From NCBI GenBank assembly GCA_000485475.1, contig AXYY01000015.1, positions 1 to 17,928 on the forward strand: a DNA stretch of 17,928 nt, in the 5' to 3' direction. Within the stretch, counting starts at the first letter, position 1. Every line of letters begins with the position of its first letter. The position numbers and the translations under genes were made by a program. Under the pieces are notes generated by a model that did not search any database, was not told the DNA's origin, and saw nothing but the letters and a program-made list of their open reading frames with translations. This document shows, piece by piece, positions 1 to 7,596 of this stretch. This DNA comes from Candidatus Ancillula trichonymphae ImTpAt (lineage in GTDB: Bacteria > Actinomycetota > Actinomycetes > Actinomycetales > Bifidobacteriaceae).

Positions 1-287
1 AATAATGATAAAGGAACAAAGACGAAGGTTCATGTTAAAGTGAAAAATACTGGTGCGGATAATACTGAGTTTTTCATCGTAGAAGATGTAAAAGGATATG
101 CCGATGACTGGATTTGGGATGATGGGAGATGGTGTGATGGGACAGTCAACCCTCTTTTAATTTTGGACCTCACTGTGCGAAGAATATTGGGTTAATGAAT
201 GTATATCTGGGCGAAACATACGAGCTTGATGTTGTGACTAATGAAACTCAAGGAGCACTTAAGGGCACGTTCGGGGTATTTATGTAA
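1..287 (+). pseudogene. 3' remnant of a beta-rich surface-type protein gene, frameshifted
   Basis: The window opens inside a reading frame (codons from base 1) giving a beta-strand-like peptide that starts NNDKGTKTKVHVKVKNTGAD and continues to WCDGTVN near base 150. That frame stops at 193-195. The frame one base back reads on sensibly from about base 150 (PSFNFGPHCAKNIGLMNVYL), then ETYELDVVTNETQGALKGTF, and ends with a stop at 285-287. The two halves join naturally as one C-terminal domain of alternating hydrophobic strands with Trp and Cys. This suggests an Ig-like or similar domain of a secreted or surface protein, but I recognise no family. No LPXTG anchor is visible at the end. Either the gene is broken near 145-155, or there is a sequencing error. 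The 5' part lies outside the window. Confidence 0.5.
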
Positions 288-393
288 GCATGCCACTTAC
301 AAGATACTATTTTGTATATTTAGGTCGCGCAAGTCAAGGTCAGCTGCGGAAAATGACGAGCACAGGAGGAAAACAGCAGTGGAACAGGGCGCG

Positions 394-422
394 TTGACAA
401 ACTGTCACAAGTATGATACACT
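394..422 (+). promoter_or_regulatory. Promoter of the bL37 gene (leaderless)
   Basis: A consensus -35 TTGACA (394-399) and a -10 TACACT (417-422) are separated by exactly 17 bases, with an extended -10 TG at 414-415. The ATG of the small gene starts at 429, seven bases past the end of the -10, exactly where transcription should begin. No Shine-Dalgarno sequence precedes the ATG. The message is therefore predicted to be leaderless, which is common in actinobacteria. Confidence 0.75.
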
Positions 423-428
423 GTAAGT

Positions 429-503
429 ATGAGCAAAAGAGGAAGACTTCGTAGAAGTCGTAAGAAAAAGGATGCCAACCATGGCAACCGCCCAAATGTC
501 TAG
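429..503 (+). CDS. 50S ribosomal protein bL37 (24 aa)
   Basis: This 24-codon gene encodes a very basic peptide that begins MSKRGRLRRSRKKK and ends ANHGNRPNV. It closely follows the pattern of bL37, the 24-residue ribosomal protein found in mycobacterial 50S subunits, which has an MAKRGRKKR-like start and an ANHGKRPN-like end. The role inferred from the family is a structural peptide bound in the large subunit and stabilising rRNA. The start is fixed by the promoter just upstream, which would make the mRNA begin at the A of the ATG; no Shine-Dalgarno is present. The gene stands alone on +, convergent with prfA, with 99 bases between them and no clear terminator hairpin. Its size means it is easily missed by gene finders. 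The identification rests on remembered family sequence, not a search. Confidence 0.85.
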   Translation: MSKRGRLRRSRKKKDANHGNRPNV

Positions 504-602
504 TTAGTAGTCTTGTTGAATGGGTTTGTCTGGCTACTTGGTTCGGGCTTGTTTTGTCCTACACCAGTTCGTGCAGGTTTTGCGCAGGTCTGTTGCATAT
601 CT

Positions 603-1754
603 CTAGTTCTTTACTGCTCTTGTTGTTTGTTTTTCTTGCTGGGGGGGTATCCTTGTCCAGCTCACGCACTTGTTTAGACGGGTTTTCTCGTCCAGTTCTA
701 TGCAGCTGTTTATGACCGCATCAAGATCTCCGTCCAACACTTGATCTAAGTTGTACGCCTTGAAGTTGCTACGATGATCAGCTATGCGGTTTTCGGGGAA
801 GTTGTAGGTTCGAATACGTTCAGATCTATCAGCAGTTCGCACTTGATTCAGCCGCATATCCGAGTTCTTCGCTGCCTCTTCCTCCTGTTTCTTGGCAATT
901 AGACGCGATTTGAGAACTTTAAGAGCGGCCGCACGATTTTGTATCTGCGACTTCTCGTTCTGCATTGATACAACAATTCCAGTAGGCAAGTGCGTAATTC
1001 GAACTGCGGAATCCGTCGTGTTGACGCACTGTCCACCAGGTCCACCAGCACGAAATACATCAATTCGTAAATCGTTGTGATCTATTTCAATCTCCTCGTC
1101 TTCTTCCACTTCCGGATAAACGTAAACACCAGTCGCAGAGGTGTGGATGCGCCCACTCGACTCAGTAACCGGAATGCGCTGAACGCGATGAACACCTCCT
1201 TCAAACTTCAGGTTCGCCCAAACACCATCCGCAGGTGCAACTTCTGGGTTGGTATTTCGTATTGCTAGTGTAACATCTTTATATCCACCAATGTCAGTTT
1301 CTGTCGCTTGCATAATCTGCGTCTTCCAGCCCCGCTTTTCAGCATATTTGAGGTACATGCGCAGTAAATCACCAGCAAAAAGAGTAGACTCTTCGCCACC
1401 AGCACCCGCTTTAATCTCTACAATTATATCACTTGCATCATTTTCATCACGCGGAACTAAAACGTTGTTCAGCAGCGTACGAGCCTCATTTAATTTGGGA
1501 ATTATTACATTGACTTCAGCCTCAAAATCTGGATCCGTCTTCGCTAATTCAAGAGCAACTACGCAGTCATCATTAAGAGTTTTCCACGCTTTGTATGCAT
1601 TAACAACCTGTTTTAGCGCTGAATATCGCTTGCCCAGTTTTCGCGCAAGACTCTGATTCACCAGGACATCAGGACTTTGTAGTTGTTCTTCAATGTCAGC
1701 AAACTCTTCAAGTGCTTTTTGTGCTGCAGGAAACTGTTCGTCACCGGAAGTCAT
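603..1754 (-). CDS. prfA: Peptide chain release factor 1 (RF1)
   Basis: RF1 terminates translation at UAA and UAG, reading the codon and triggering hydrolysis of peptidyl-tRNA on the ribosome. The 383-residue protein has the tripeptide anticodon in PxT form (PVT, residues 195-197, in RIPVTESSGRIHTSA) and the catalytic GGQ at 240-242 (RAGGPGGQCVNTTDSA). The residue after GGQ is Cys; many family members have His or Ser there. The N-terminal helical domain is complete, and the protein runs some 20 residues past the usual C-terminus with a polar tail ending RAVKN. The gene follows rpmE with a 6-base gap and lacks a strong Shine-Dalgarno, so it probably depends on translational coupling to rpmE. 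No prmC, the methyltransferase gene that commonly follows prfA, is found downstream. Confidence 0.97.
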   Translation of the reverse strand: MTSGDEQFPAAQKALEEFADIEEQLQSPDVLVNQSLARKLGKRYSALKQVVNAYKAWKTLNDDCVVALELAKTDPDFEAEVNVIIPKLNEARTLLNNVLVPRDENDASDIIVEIKAGAGGEESTLFAGDLLRMYLKYAEKRGWKTQIMQATETDIGGYKDVTLAIRNTNPEVAPADGVWANLKFEGGVHRVQRIPVTESSGRIHTSATGVYVYPEVEEDEEIEIDHNDLRIDVFRAGGPGGQCVNTTDSAVRITHLPTGIVVSMQNEKSQIQNRAAALKVLKSRLIAKKQEEEAAKNSDMRLNQVRTADRSERIRTYNFPENRIADHRSNFKAYNLDQVLDGDLDAVINSCIELDEKTRLNKCVSWTRIPPQQEKQTTRAVKN

Positions 1755-1760
1755 CGGTGA

Positions 1761-1985
1761 CTACTTTTCAGCGGTTTTCGTCAGTTTTCCATAACGAGCC
1801 TCGAACTTTGCAACGCGCCCACCAATGTTCAGAATCTTCTGCTTTCCAGCGAAGAATGGATGACACTTGTTGCACACATCAGCACGAATTTCGCCAGAAG
1901 TTGCCGTTGAACGCGTGACAAAACTATTTCCGCACGAACACGAAACTTTCGTCTCAACATACTCTGGATGAATACCCTTTTTCAT
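1761..1985 (-). CDS. rpmE: 50S ribosomal protein bL31, zinc-binding type
   Basis: The 74-residue product is bL31, which bridges the two ribosomal subunits. It begins MKKGIHPEYVETKVSCSCGN and has the zinc ligands of the C+ form: Cys16, Cys18, Cys38 and Cys41 (CSC and CNKC). The HPFFAGKQK segment after the second pair is typical. The ATG at 1985 is preceded by an AGGTGG Shine-Dalgarno (plus-strand 1992-1997). The gene is first in a two-gene unit with prfA and has its own promoter at 2061-2088, leaving an untranslated leader of about 70 bases. Because it is the zinc-containing form, a zinc-free paralogue might exist elsewhere; nothing in this window shows one. Confidence 0.97.
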   Translation of the reverse strand: MKKGIHPEYVETKVSCSCGNSFVTRSTATSGEIRADVCNKCHPFFAGKQKILNIGGRVAKFEARYGKLTKTAEK

Positions 1986-2056
1986 ACACTACCACCTGTC
2001 ATTTACGCTGACCTCCGCGCGCAACACCTCGTCACACAACAACGGAAACCAGACAG
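1986..2056 (-). promoter_or_regulatory. Possible bL31 leader RNA
   Basis: The 5' leader contains CTGTC at its start (plus 2052-2056) and GACAG (plus 1996-2000), which overlaps the AGGTGG Shine-Dalgarno of rpmE. Pairing would hide the ribosome-binding site. Ribosomal-protein leader motifs are known upstream of actinobacterial L31 genes, so autoregulation by bL31 is possible. The helix is only 5-6 base pairs, and the predicted start lies within the first arm, so this is weak. Confidence 0.25.
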
Positions 2057-2060
2057 AATC

Positions 2061-2088
2061 AGTATAGCACAAGTTTTTTAGTTGTCAA
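2061..2088 (-). promoter_or_regulatory. Promoter of rpmE-prfA
   Basis: On the minus strand, TTGACA (plus 2083-2088) and TATACT (plus 2061-2066) are separated by 16 bases, with an extended -10 TGC in front of TATACT. Transcription would start near 2054, giving a leader of about 70 bases before the rpmE ATG. Unlike the other promoters here, this one leaves room for an mRNA leader carrying a Shine-Dalgarno. Confidence 0.75.
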
Positions 2089-2192
2089 GTGCGTGCACAA
2101 AATGAGGTGTTTTGCCCCCGTATTCATGGGCGTTTAGGCGATGAAGTGATGAAGTTGGTAGTTAAAAAATATAAAACTAGGCAGTTACAAAT

Positions 2193-4097
2193 TCATCTTG
2201 CGCAGAGGGTCAACTTCGATTTAAGTTCTGCAACAATTTCAGGAGTAATTCCGCTCATGGAGAGCAATTCTTCATCGCTCGCAGTTGCTAATTTTTTCAA
2301 GCTTTTATACTTGTTCAGTAGCATTTTCTGCCGTTTAAGCCCGAGCCCATGAACTTCATCAAGAATACTTTTAGTGTACTTTTTCGCGCGCCTTTTGCGC
2401 ATACTGACAATTGAGAATCGATGAGCTTCGTCGCGCAACTGCTGAAATAAGTAGAGCCCAAGTGAATTTCTGGATAGAATTATTGGATACTCCGCATTTG
2501 GCAACCAGATTTCCTCAAGACGCTTGGCAATTGAACAGATTGGTATTTCATCAACACTGTATTGCGCCTTTGCGTCCTCCATCGCGCGCTTTGCTGCTTG
2601 CACCTGTGGTTTTCCGCCGTCGATAATAATCAGCCCTGGTTTGTAATTGAACTTGTCATCTTCTTCAGCATCAGCCGTCATGAGTCGCACTAATCGCCGC
2701 ATGATGACTTCATAAACTGCCGCAGTATCATCGCGCGCGCCTGATCCATTTGAACCTCTTAAGTTGAACAGCCTGTAGTTGTTTTTCTTGGGCAATGCGT
2801 CTTCAAAAACCACCATTGCACCTGTTTGAAACTCGCCCTGTGTGTGTGAAATATCGTAACACTCCATGCGCAGTGGAGGAGTTGTGAGTGCAAGTGCAGT
2901 TTGTATTTCCTTAATTGCACGACTACGTGAGTTCAGATCAGTAGTTCTGTGAATTTGTGCGAGTTTAAGAGTTTCTTGCGCGTTAACCTGAGCCTTTTGC
3001 ACCAAGTTGCGGTTTTTACCACGAAGACCCGCATGTAAATTTACATTGGTCGCACGAACTCCACTAAGCATTTTCTGCAGCGTTTCAATGTCGTCAGGCA
3101 AAGTAGAAACAAGTATTTCTGATGGAATTTCAGACTTTTCCGCTAAATACAACTCTTTAACAATGCTACTCATAATTTCATCATCATCATCAGCCACAAC
3201 TCCTCGCGATATAATCCATGACTTTTCGCCAACAATTTTGCCACTGCGGATAAAAAATGCATGAACTCCAGCCTCAAGTTCATCTCCATGCGCACCAATA
3301 ACATCAAGATTTGTTGCTCGATCCAATTCCACCGTGTTGTTATTCAGCACAATTTCAATGGCAGCTATTTGATCACGCAGGGTCGCTGCTAACTCAAAGT
3401 TCAGTTCATCAGCTGCTGCACTTATCTGCGCGCGTAATTTATTAACGACCTCTTCAATGTTACCCCTGAGGAAACTTTTGAGTTGCTCAATCTTGTGCGA
3501 ATAATCAGGCACATCATTAACGCAAGGAGACAGACATTTTTCAATATGTCCAAGTAAGCATGGCCGATTGTTGTCTTTCGCTTGCTTGAAAATGCTCCAT
3601 TTACAGCTGCGAAACTGAAACACCTCTTGAAGAATTTTGTAAGTTGACCTAATTGTCCAAGTCTTTGGATATGGTCCGTAGTACTTACTGTTTAGATTGC
3701 GTTTTTCGCGCGTAATGTGCACGCGGTTCCACTTCTCGTTGGTTATTGCAAGGTATGGATATGACTTGTTATCGCTACGAAACATAACGTTGAAGCGCGG
3801 TTCAAACTTCTTGATCCACTGAAACTCCAAAATTAGTGCTTCAATTTCGTTGGCTACTATTGTCCACTCAACACAGCGTGCAGTTTCAATCATCTTTTGC
3901 GTCCTCGGATGTAGTGCGGAATTATTTTGGAAGTAGTTGACAAGCCGCTTCCGCAGATTTTTCGCTTTGCCAACATACACCACCCGCCCGGACTCATCCT
4001 TAAACCTGTACACACCAGGATTGGTGGGAATTTCAGCGGTTTTTGGGCGCCACGAACTTGTAGAATTGTTTACATCTCCGTTACTTTCTGCACTCAT
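2193..4097 (-). CDS. uvrC: UvrABC excinuclease subunit C
   Basis: UvrC makes both incisions around damaged DNA in nucleotide excision repair, working with UvrA and UvrB. The 634-residue protein has the N-terminal GIY-YIG nuclease domain (GVY at 28-30, YVG at 41-43, Arg50 in KNLRKRL, and the acidic ANEIEALILE at about 82-91). Next come a cysteine cluster (CLLGHIEKCLSPC) and a UVR motif with an acidic helix in the region of residues 215-250 that binds UvrB. The C-terminal RNase H-like nuclease (LIIIDGGKPQVQAA) follows, then tandem helix-hairpin-helix motifs near the end (VHGLGLKRQKMLL, MSGITPEIVAELK). It starts 15 bases after the ilvD stop with a TAGGGA upstream, so the two are probably co-transcribed. 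All expected domains are present and the length is normal. Confidence 0.97.
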   Translation of the reverse strand: MSAESNGDVNNSTSSWRPKTAEIPTNPGVYRFKDESGRVVYVGKAKNLRKRLVNYFQNNSALHPRTQKMIETARCVEWTIVANEIEALILEFQWIKKFEPRFNVMFRSDNKSYPYLAITNEKWNRVHITREKRNLNSKYYGPYPKTWTIRSTYKILQEVFQFRSCKWSIFKQAKDNNRPCLLGHIEKCLSPCVNDVPDYSHKIEQLKSFLRGNIEEVVNKLRAQISAAADELNFELAATLRDQIAAIEIVLNNNTVELDRATNLDVIGAHGDELEAGVHAFFIRSGKIVGEKSWIISRGVVADDDDEIMSSIVKELYLAEKSEIPSEILVSTLPDDIETLQKMLSGVRATNVNLHAGLRGKNRNLVQKAQVNAQETLKLAQIHRTTDLNSRSRAIKEIQTALALTTPPLRMECYDISHTQGEFQTGAMVVFEDALPKKNNYRLFNLRGSNGSGARDDTAAVYEVIMRRLVRLMTADAEEDDKFNYKPGLIIIDGGKPQVQAAKRAMEDAKAQYSVDEIPICSIAKRLEEIWLPNAEYPIILSRNSLGLYLFQQLRDEAHRFSIVSMRKRRAKKYTKSILDEVHGLGLKRQKMLLNKYKSLKKLATASDEELLSMSGITPEIVAELKSKLTLCAR

Positions 4098-4112
4098 ATC
4101 ATCATGAATTCC

Positions 4113-6035
4113 CTACTTCTGCGCTAATATTCTTGCTCCTCCCTTATCTGCAGATAGTGCATGTGCTGCATAAATCTGCAAGGACTTGGAAACTTCTCGG
4201 TCTCGACCAATTCCGGCGCGTGCCTCCTCAGCACCTGGAATGTAACCGCCATTTGCTTCAAGAATTCTCCGACGACGAGCAATCTCATCTTCGGCAACAA
4301 GCAGTTCAATTGTGCGTGCGTTGATGTCGATAACAATTTCATCACCAGTTTGAACAAATGCAATCAATCCACCAGCCGCCGCTTCTGGAGCAACATGGCC
4401 AATGCTGAGCCCTGAGGTTCCGCCAGAAAATCTACCGTCGGTTATTAGTGCACACTTTTTACCAAGACCCTTACCCTTTAAGAAGCTCGTCGGATACAGC
4501 ATCTCCTGCATACCAGGACCACCTTTTGGTCCTTCGTATCGAACAACAACAATATCTCCAGCACTAACTTTATCAGATAGAATAATTTCAACCGCTTCCT
4601 CTTGTGATTCAACAACTACTGCACGCCCTTGAAAATGCCAGATCGCGTCATCCACACCTGCACTTTTTACAACACATCCATTTTCAGCAAGATTTCCGTA
4701 GAGAATTGCCAATCCACCATCTTTTGTAAACGGGTGTTCAACATCACGAACTACTCCGTGCACAGAATCGGTATCAAGTTCGTCATACACAGCAGACTGT
4801 GAAAATGCGTGAATTGCCCGTGCGTCTCCAGGCAAGCACCCACCAGGAGCAGCCAAGAACAAGTCTTTGGTTTCTGCACCCGCATCATCGCTCAAAACGT
4901 CCCACTTCTGCAAATATTCAGCGAAACTTGTGCTGTGTATGCTTGAAACACCAGTATTCAAAATGCGCGCTCGGTTCAACTCACCAAGAATTCGCGGAAC
5001 ACTACCAGCTCTATGTACATCTTCAATTAGTGCAGTTCCATTCGGGGCGGGCTTGCAAATGCATGGTGTATTAGCGCTCAGTTTAGCAATATTCTTCAAC
5101 GTGAAATTCACCAAGTCAAGCCCATCAACACTTTCTCTAACTCGCTGATTGGTTGACTTCAGCTTCGTACTTATTGACTCATCAACTTCGTGCGCAACTG
5201 CTAGAATATGCAGAATCGTGTTTGTTGAACCGCCCATAGCGATGTCCAGGCGCATGGCATTTTCGAACGCCTCAGTAGTCGCAATTTGAAGTGGTAGAAC
5301 TGTATGATCATCTTCAAGGTAGTAGCGATTTGTGAGGTTGACAACCAATTCAGCTGCTTTCTTGAAGAGTTTCTTACGAAGTACGTGTGTTGCCAAAAGC
5401 GTGCCATTTCCAGGAAGTGCGAGACCTAAAGCCTCAGTTAAACAGTTCATCGAGTTTGCTGTGAACATGCCTGAACAGGAGCCGCAGGTTGGACACGCGG
5501 TATTCTCAAGTTTGAGCAACTCCTCTTCGCTGCAGTTGGGGTCTGCAGATGCTGCCATAATCTTAATGAGTTCGCTTTTATCCGGACCTCCTTCCATAGG
5601 GCCTCCACTGACGAAGACAGTTGGAACGTTCAACCGCATCGAAGCGATTAGCATTCCTGGAGTTATTTTGTCGCAGTTCGATATGCATATGAGCGCGTCC
5701 GCCTGATGTGCGTTCACCATGTACTCAACACTATCTGCAATGATCTCGCGACTCGGAAGTGAGTAGAGCATGCCAGAGTGCCCCATAGCAATGCCGTCAT
5801 CAATTGCAATTGTGTTGAATTCGCGAGCAACGCCACCAGCTGCCTTAACGCATTCAGTAACCCAAGTTCCAACCTCTCTCAAGTGCACATGACCTGGCAC
5901 AAACTCGGTGAATGAGTTCGCAACTGCTATGATGGGTTTCTTACCCAGGTCCTCACCATCTACGCCCGCAGCTTTCAGGAGCGCCCGAGCACCAGCCATA
6001 TTCCTACCACTCGTTACAACCGATGATCTATACAT
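4113..6035 (-). CDS. ilvD: Dihydroxy-acid dehydratase
   Basis: IlvD dehydrates 2,3-dihydroxy-isovalerate and 2,3-dihydroxy-3-methylvalerate to the 2-keto acids that precede valine and isoleucine (and, through valine's precursor, leucine). The 640-residue protein has the iron-sulfur and substrate motifs CISNCDKITPGM (Cys121) and ACPTCGSCSGMFTANSMNCL (Cys181, 184, 187, 198). It also has the PGHVHL and DDGIAMGHSGML segments and the C-terminal DGRFSGGTSGLSIGHVAPEA. Overall it resembles the E. coli-type enzyme closely. The ATG at 6035 is set by a near-perfect promoter ending only 8 bases upstream, leaving an almost leaderless mRNA with no room for a normal Shine-Dalgarno. It heads a unit with uvrC and is divergent from gltA. 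No other branched-chain genes are in the window. Confidence 0.97.
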   Translation of the reverse strand: MYRSSVVTSGRNMAGARALLKAAGVDGEDLGKKPIIAVANSFTEFVPGHVHLREVGTWVTECVKAAGGVAREFNTIAIDDGIAMGHSGMLYSLPSREIIADSVEYMVNAHQADALICISNCDKITPGMLIASMRLNVPTVFVSGGPMEGGPDKSELIKIMAASADPNCSEEELLKLENTACPTCGSCSGMFTANSMNCLTEALGLALPGNGTLLATHVLRKKLFKKAAELVVNLTNRYYLEDDHTVLPLQIATTEAFENAMRLDIAMGGSTNTILHILAVAHEVDESISTKLKSTNQRVRESVDGLDLVNFTLKNIAKLSANTPCICKPAPNGTALIEDVHRAGSVPRILGELNRARILNTGVSSIHSTSFAEYLQKWDVLSDDAGAETKDLFLAAPGGCLPGDARAIHAFSQSAVYDELDTDSVHGVVRDVEHPFTKDGGLAILYGNLAENGCVVKSAGVDDAIWHFQGRAVVVESQEEAVEIILSDKVSAGDIVVVRYEGPKGGPGMQEMLYPTSFLKGKGLGKKCALITDGRFSGGTSGLSIGHVAPEAAAGGLIAFVQTGDEIVIDINARTIELLVAEDEIARRRRILEANGGYIPGAEEARAGIGRDREVSKSLQIYAAHALSADKGGARILAQK

Positions 6036-6043
6036 GCCCTGTT

Positions 6044-6072
6044 ATTATAGTACAACTTAACGTAATTGTCAA
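6044..6072 (-). promoter_or_regulatory. Promoter of ilvD-uvrC (near-leaderless)
   Basis: On the minus strand, a perfect TTGACA (plus 6067-6072) and a perfect TATAAT (plus 6044-6049) are separated by exactly 17 bases. Only 8 bases lie between the -10 and the ilvD ATG, so the transcript should start within two bases of the start codon. Confidence 0.85.
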
Positions 6073-6106
6073 CTAAAACTCTTAGAACAATAATTTTGAA
6101 CAACTT

Positions 6107-6206
6107 TTGACACACTCAGTTGTATACGTATAACTTAAAAATATAAAACATGAAGTGCACTTCTTAACTGGTTTCGTTACGCTGCTAGTTATTAAGTTGT
6201 TAGCAG
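6107..6206 (+). promoter_or_regulatory. Divergent ilvD/gltA intergenic control region: distal promoter and palindromes
   Basis: A second promoter-like pair faces gltA: TTGACA (6107-6112), 16 bases, TATAAC (6129-6134). Overlapping its -10 is a perfect 10-base palindrome TATACGTATA (6123-6132). Downstream lie a perfect 12-base palindrome GAAGTGCACTTC (6152-6163) and an inverted repeat CTGCTA/TAGCAG with a 13-base loop (6182-6187, 6201-6206). These could be operators or leader structure for the longer gltA transcript. No regulator can be named. Confidence 0.4.
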
Positions 6207-6230
6207 TAGTATGAACTAGAACGCAAAAAA

Positions 6231-6258
6231 TTGTAGTTTTACGCACTTGTGCTATAAT
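6231..6258 (+). promoter_or_regulatory. Proximal promoter of gltA-hisD (leaderless)
   Basis: A perfect TATAAT (6253-6258) has an extended -10 TGC immediately before it and a weaker -35 TTGTAG (6231-6236) at 16 bases. Six bases separate the -10 from the ATG at 6265, placing the predicted transcript start on the A of that ATG. The -10 lies within the in-frame upstream extension beginning at TTG 6247, which argues against the longer start. Confidence 0.75.
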
Positions 6259-6264
6259 GAAGCC

Positions 6265-7590
6265 ATGAATTTTAGGGACACTTCACAACTAATGAAGTTA
6301 CTGGACGGTTCTGCCAACTTGCAGATAAACGGACGAAAGGTGCAGTTTCCTGTTGTCAAGGCATCAAGAGGTCCTGATGGCATCTTCATTTCAGAACTTC
6401 GCAATGACAAGTACGTTATGCTTGATCCAGGCTTTTTTACAACTGCACAGTGCGAGTCCAAGATAACATTCATCGACGGTGAGAATTCTGTTCTTGCATA
6501 TCGCGGTTATCCGATTGAACAACTAGCCAAGCATTCAACTTTTCTTGAAGTCGCATATCTCTTGCTGTATGGTAAACTTCCTAAACAAAATGAGTTCGAC
6601 AACTTCAAGAACGAGATTAATCACTTGACATTGGTTGGTGAAGATTTTCGTTCATACTTGGGCACTTTCTCGTCGAATCTGCGAGCCATGTCAACACTTT
6701 CATCATCAATATGCGCACTGGAGAATTTCAGTCCAGGAACTGCGGATATTGCAGATCCGAAACAGGTGGATTTGGCGACCAAGATTATCATGGCAAAAAC
6801 ACGGACAATCACCTCTTTTATCCACAGGCGCAAGCTAAATGAACTTTTGTTGTATTCAGACTACTCGCGTGGTTATATTGATGACTTTCTGCGGATGTGC
6901 TTCGCCGTCCCATATGAGCGCTTTGACTCTGATCCACTGTTCGTTGAAACACTTGATAAGTTACTGATCTTGCACGCAGATCACGAGCAGAATTGTTCAA
7001 CGTCGGTGGTGCGTATTGTTGGTTCAGCAAATGCTTCACTTTATTCATCAGTTGCCGCTGGTGTGAACGCGTTGTCTGGACCGCTTCATGGTGGTGCGAA
7101 TGAAGCCGCATTACTACAACTGGAACGAATCCGCCAGTATATTATTCAGGAGCACAAAACTGTTAAAGATTTTATTGATGATGTTAAAAAAAGAGGACAG
7201 AAATTATCAGGTCTCGGGCATAGAGTTTATAAGTCTTACGATCCGCGCGCTGCAATTTCGAAGTCGTATGCAAAACGCATTTTTGATAGTGGTACGGGTT
7301 CTCTGGATTTGTTTGACATCGCACTTGAACTTGAGGATATCGCCATGAATGACGATTACTTTAAGGAGCGGAAGTTGTATCCGAACATCGATTTTTGGAC
7401 TGGTTTAATCTACCACGCAATTGGATTTAGTTCTACTATGTTCACAACACTTTTTGCACTTGGACGAATTCCAGGCTGGATTGCGCATTGGCGTGAAATG
7501 CATGAAAATCCAATGTCTAAAATCGGACGCCCGAGGCAAATCTACACTGGAGAAACTGAAAAAAAATATATACCAATTGAAGAAAGGTAA
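6265..7590 (+). CDS. gltA: Citrate synthase
   Basis: Citrate synthase condenses acetyl-CoA and oxaloacetate to citrate, the entry to the oxidative branch leading to 2-oxoglutarate and glutamate. The 441-residue protein has the hexameric type-II layout, with an N-terminal strand region (LDPGFFTTAQCESKITFIDG) and the RGYPIEQLA motif. Active-site histidines are in LHADHEQN (about 240), PLHGGANEA (275) and GLGHRVYK (319), and the catalytic Asp is in NIDFWTG (about 376). I chose the ATG at 6265 over an in-frame TTG at 6247 because the promoter -10 lies between them. The gene is followed by hisD after 6 bases with an AGAAAGG ribosome-binding site at the end of gltA, so they form one unit. The rest of the TCA cycle is not in the window, so a biosynthetic role is likely but inferred. 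Confidence 0.96.
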   Translation: MNFRDTSQLMKLLDGSANLQINGRKVQFPVVKASRGPDGIFISELRNDKYVMLDPGFFTTAQCESKITFIDGENSVLAYRGYPIEQLAKHSTFLEVAYLLLYGKLPKQNEFDNFKNEINHLTLVGEDFRSYLGTFSSNLRAMSTLSSSICALENFSPGTADIADPKQVDLATKIIMAKTRTITSFIHRRKLNELLLYSDYSRGYIDDFLRMCFAVPYERFDSDPLFVETLDKLLILHADHEQNCSTSVVRIVGSANASLYSSVAAGVNALSGPLHGGANEAALLQLERIRQYIIQEHKTVKDFIDDVKKRGQKLSGLGHRVYKSYDPRAAISKSYAKRIFDSGTGSLDLFDIALELEDIAMNDDYFKERKLYPNIDFWTGLIYHAIGFSSTMFTTLFALGRIPGWIAHWREMHENPMSKIGRPRQIYTGETEKKYIPIEER

Positions 7591-7596
7591 GTAAAC

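Noticed and set aside
140..165. Programmed -1 ribosomal frameshift in the first gene fragment
   Set aside because: There is no X XXY YYZ slippery heptamer at the crossing and no clear downstream pseudoknot; a plain indel is simpler.
241..428. Small protein gene before bL37
   Set aside because: The 61-codon frame from 241 overlaps the older gene remnant and the bL37 promoter, has no ribosome-binding site, and looks random. Bases 288-393 show nothing else.
2104..2135. Terminator hairpin after uvrC (GCCC...GGGC near 2117-2132)
   Set aside because: Short arms with a 10-base loop and no T run on the minus strand; not convincing.
6818..6826. Perfect DnaA box TTATCCACA
   Set aside because: A single box inside the gltA coding sequence, with no cluster and no origin structure around it; expected by chance.
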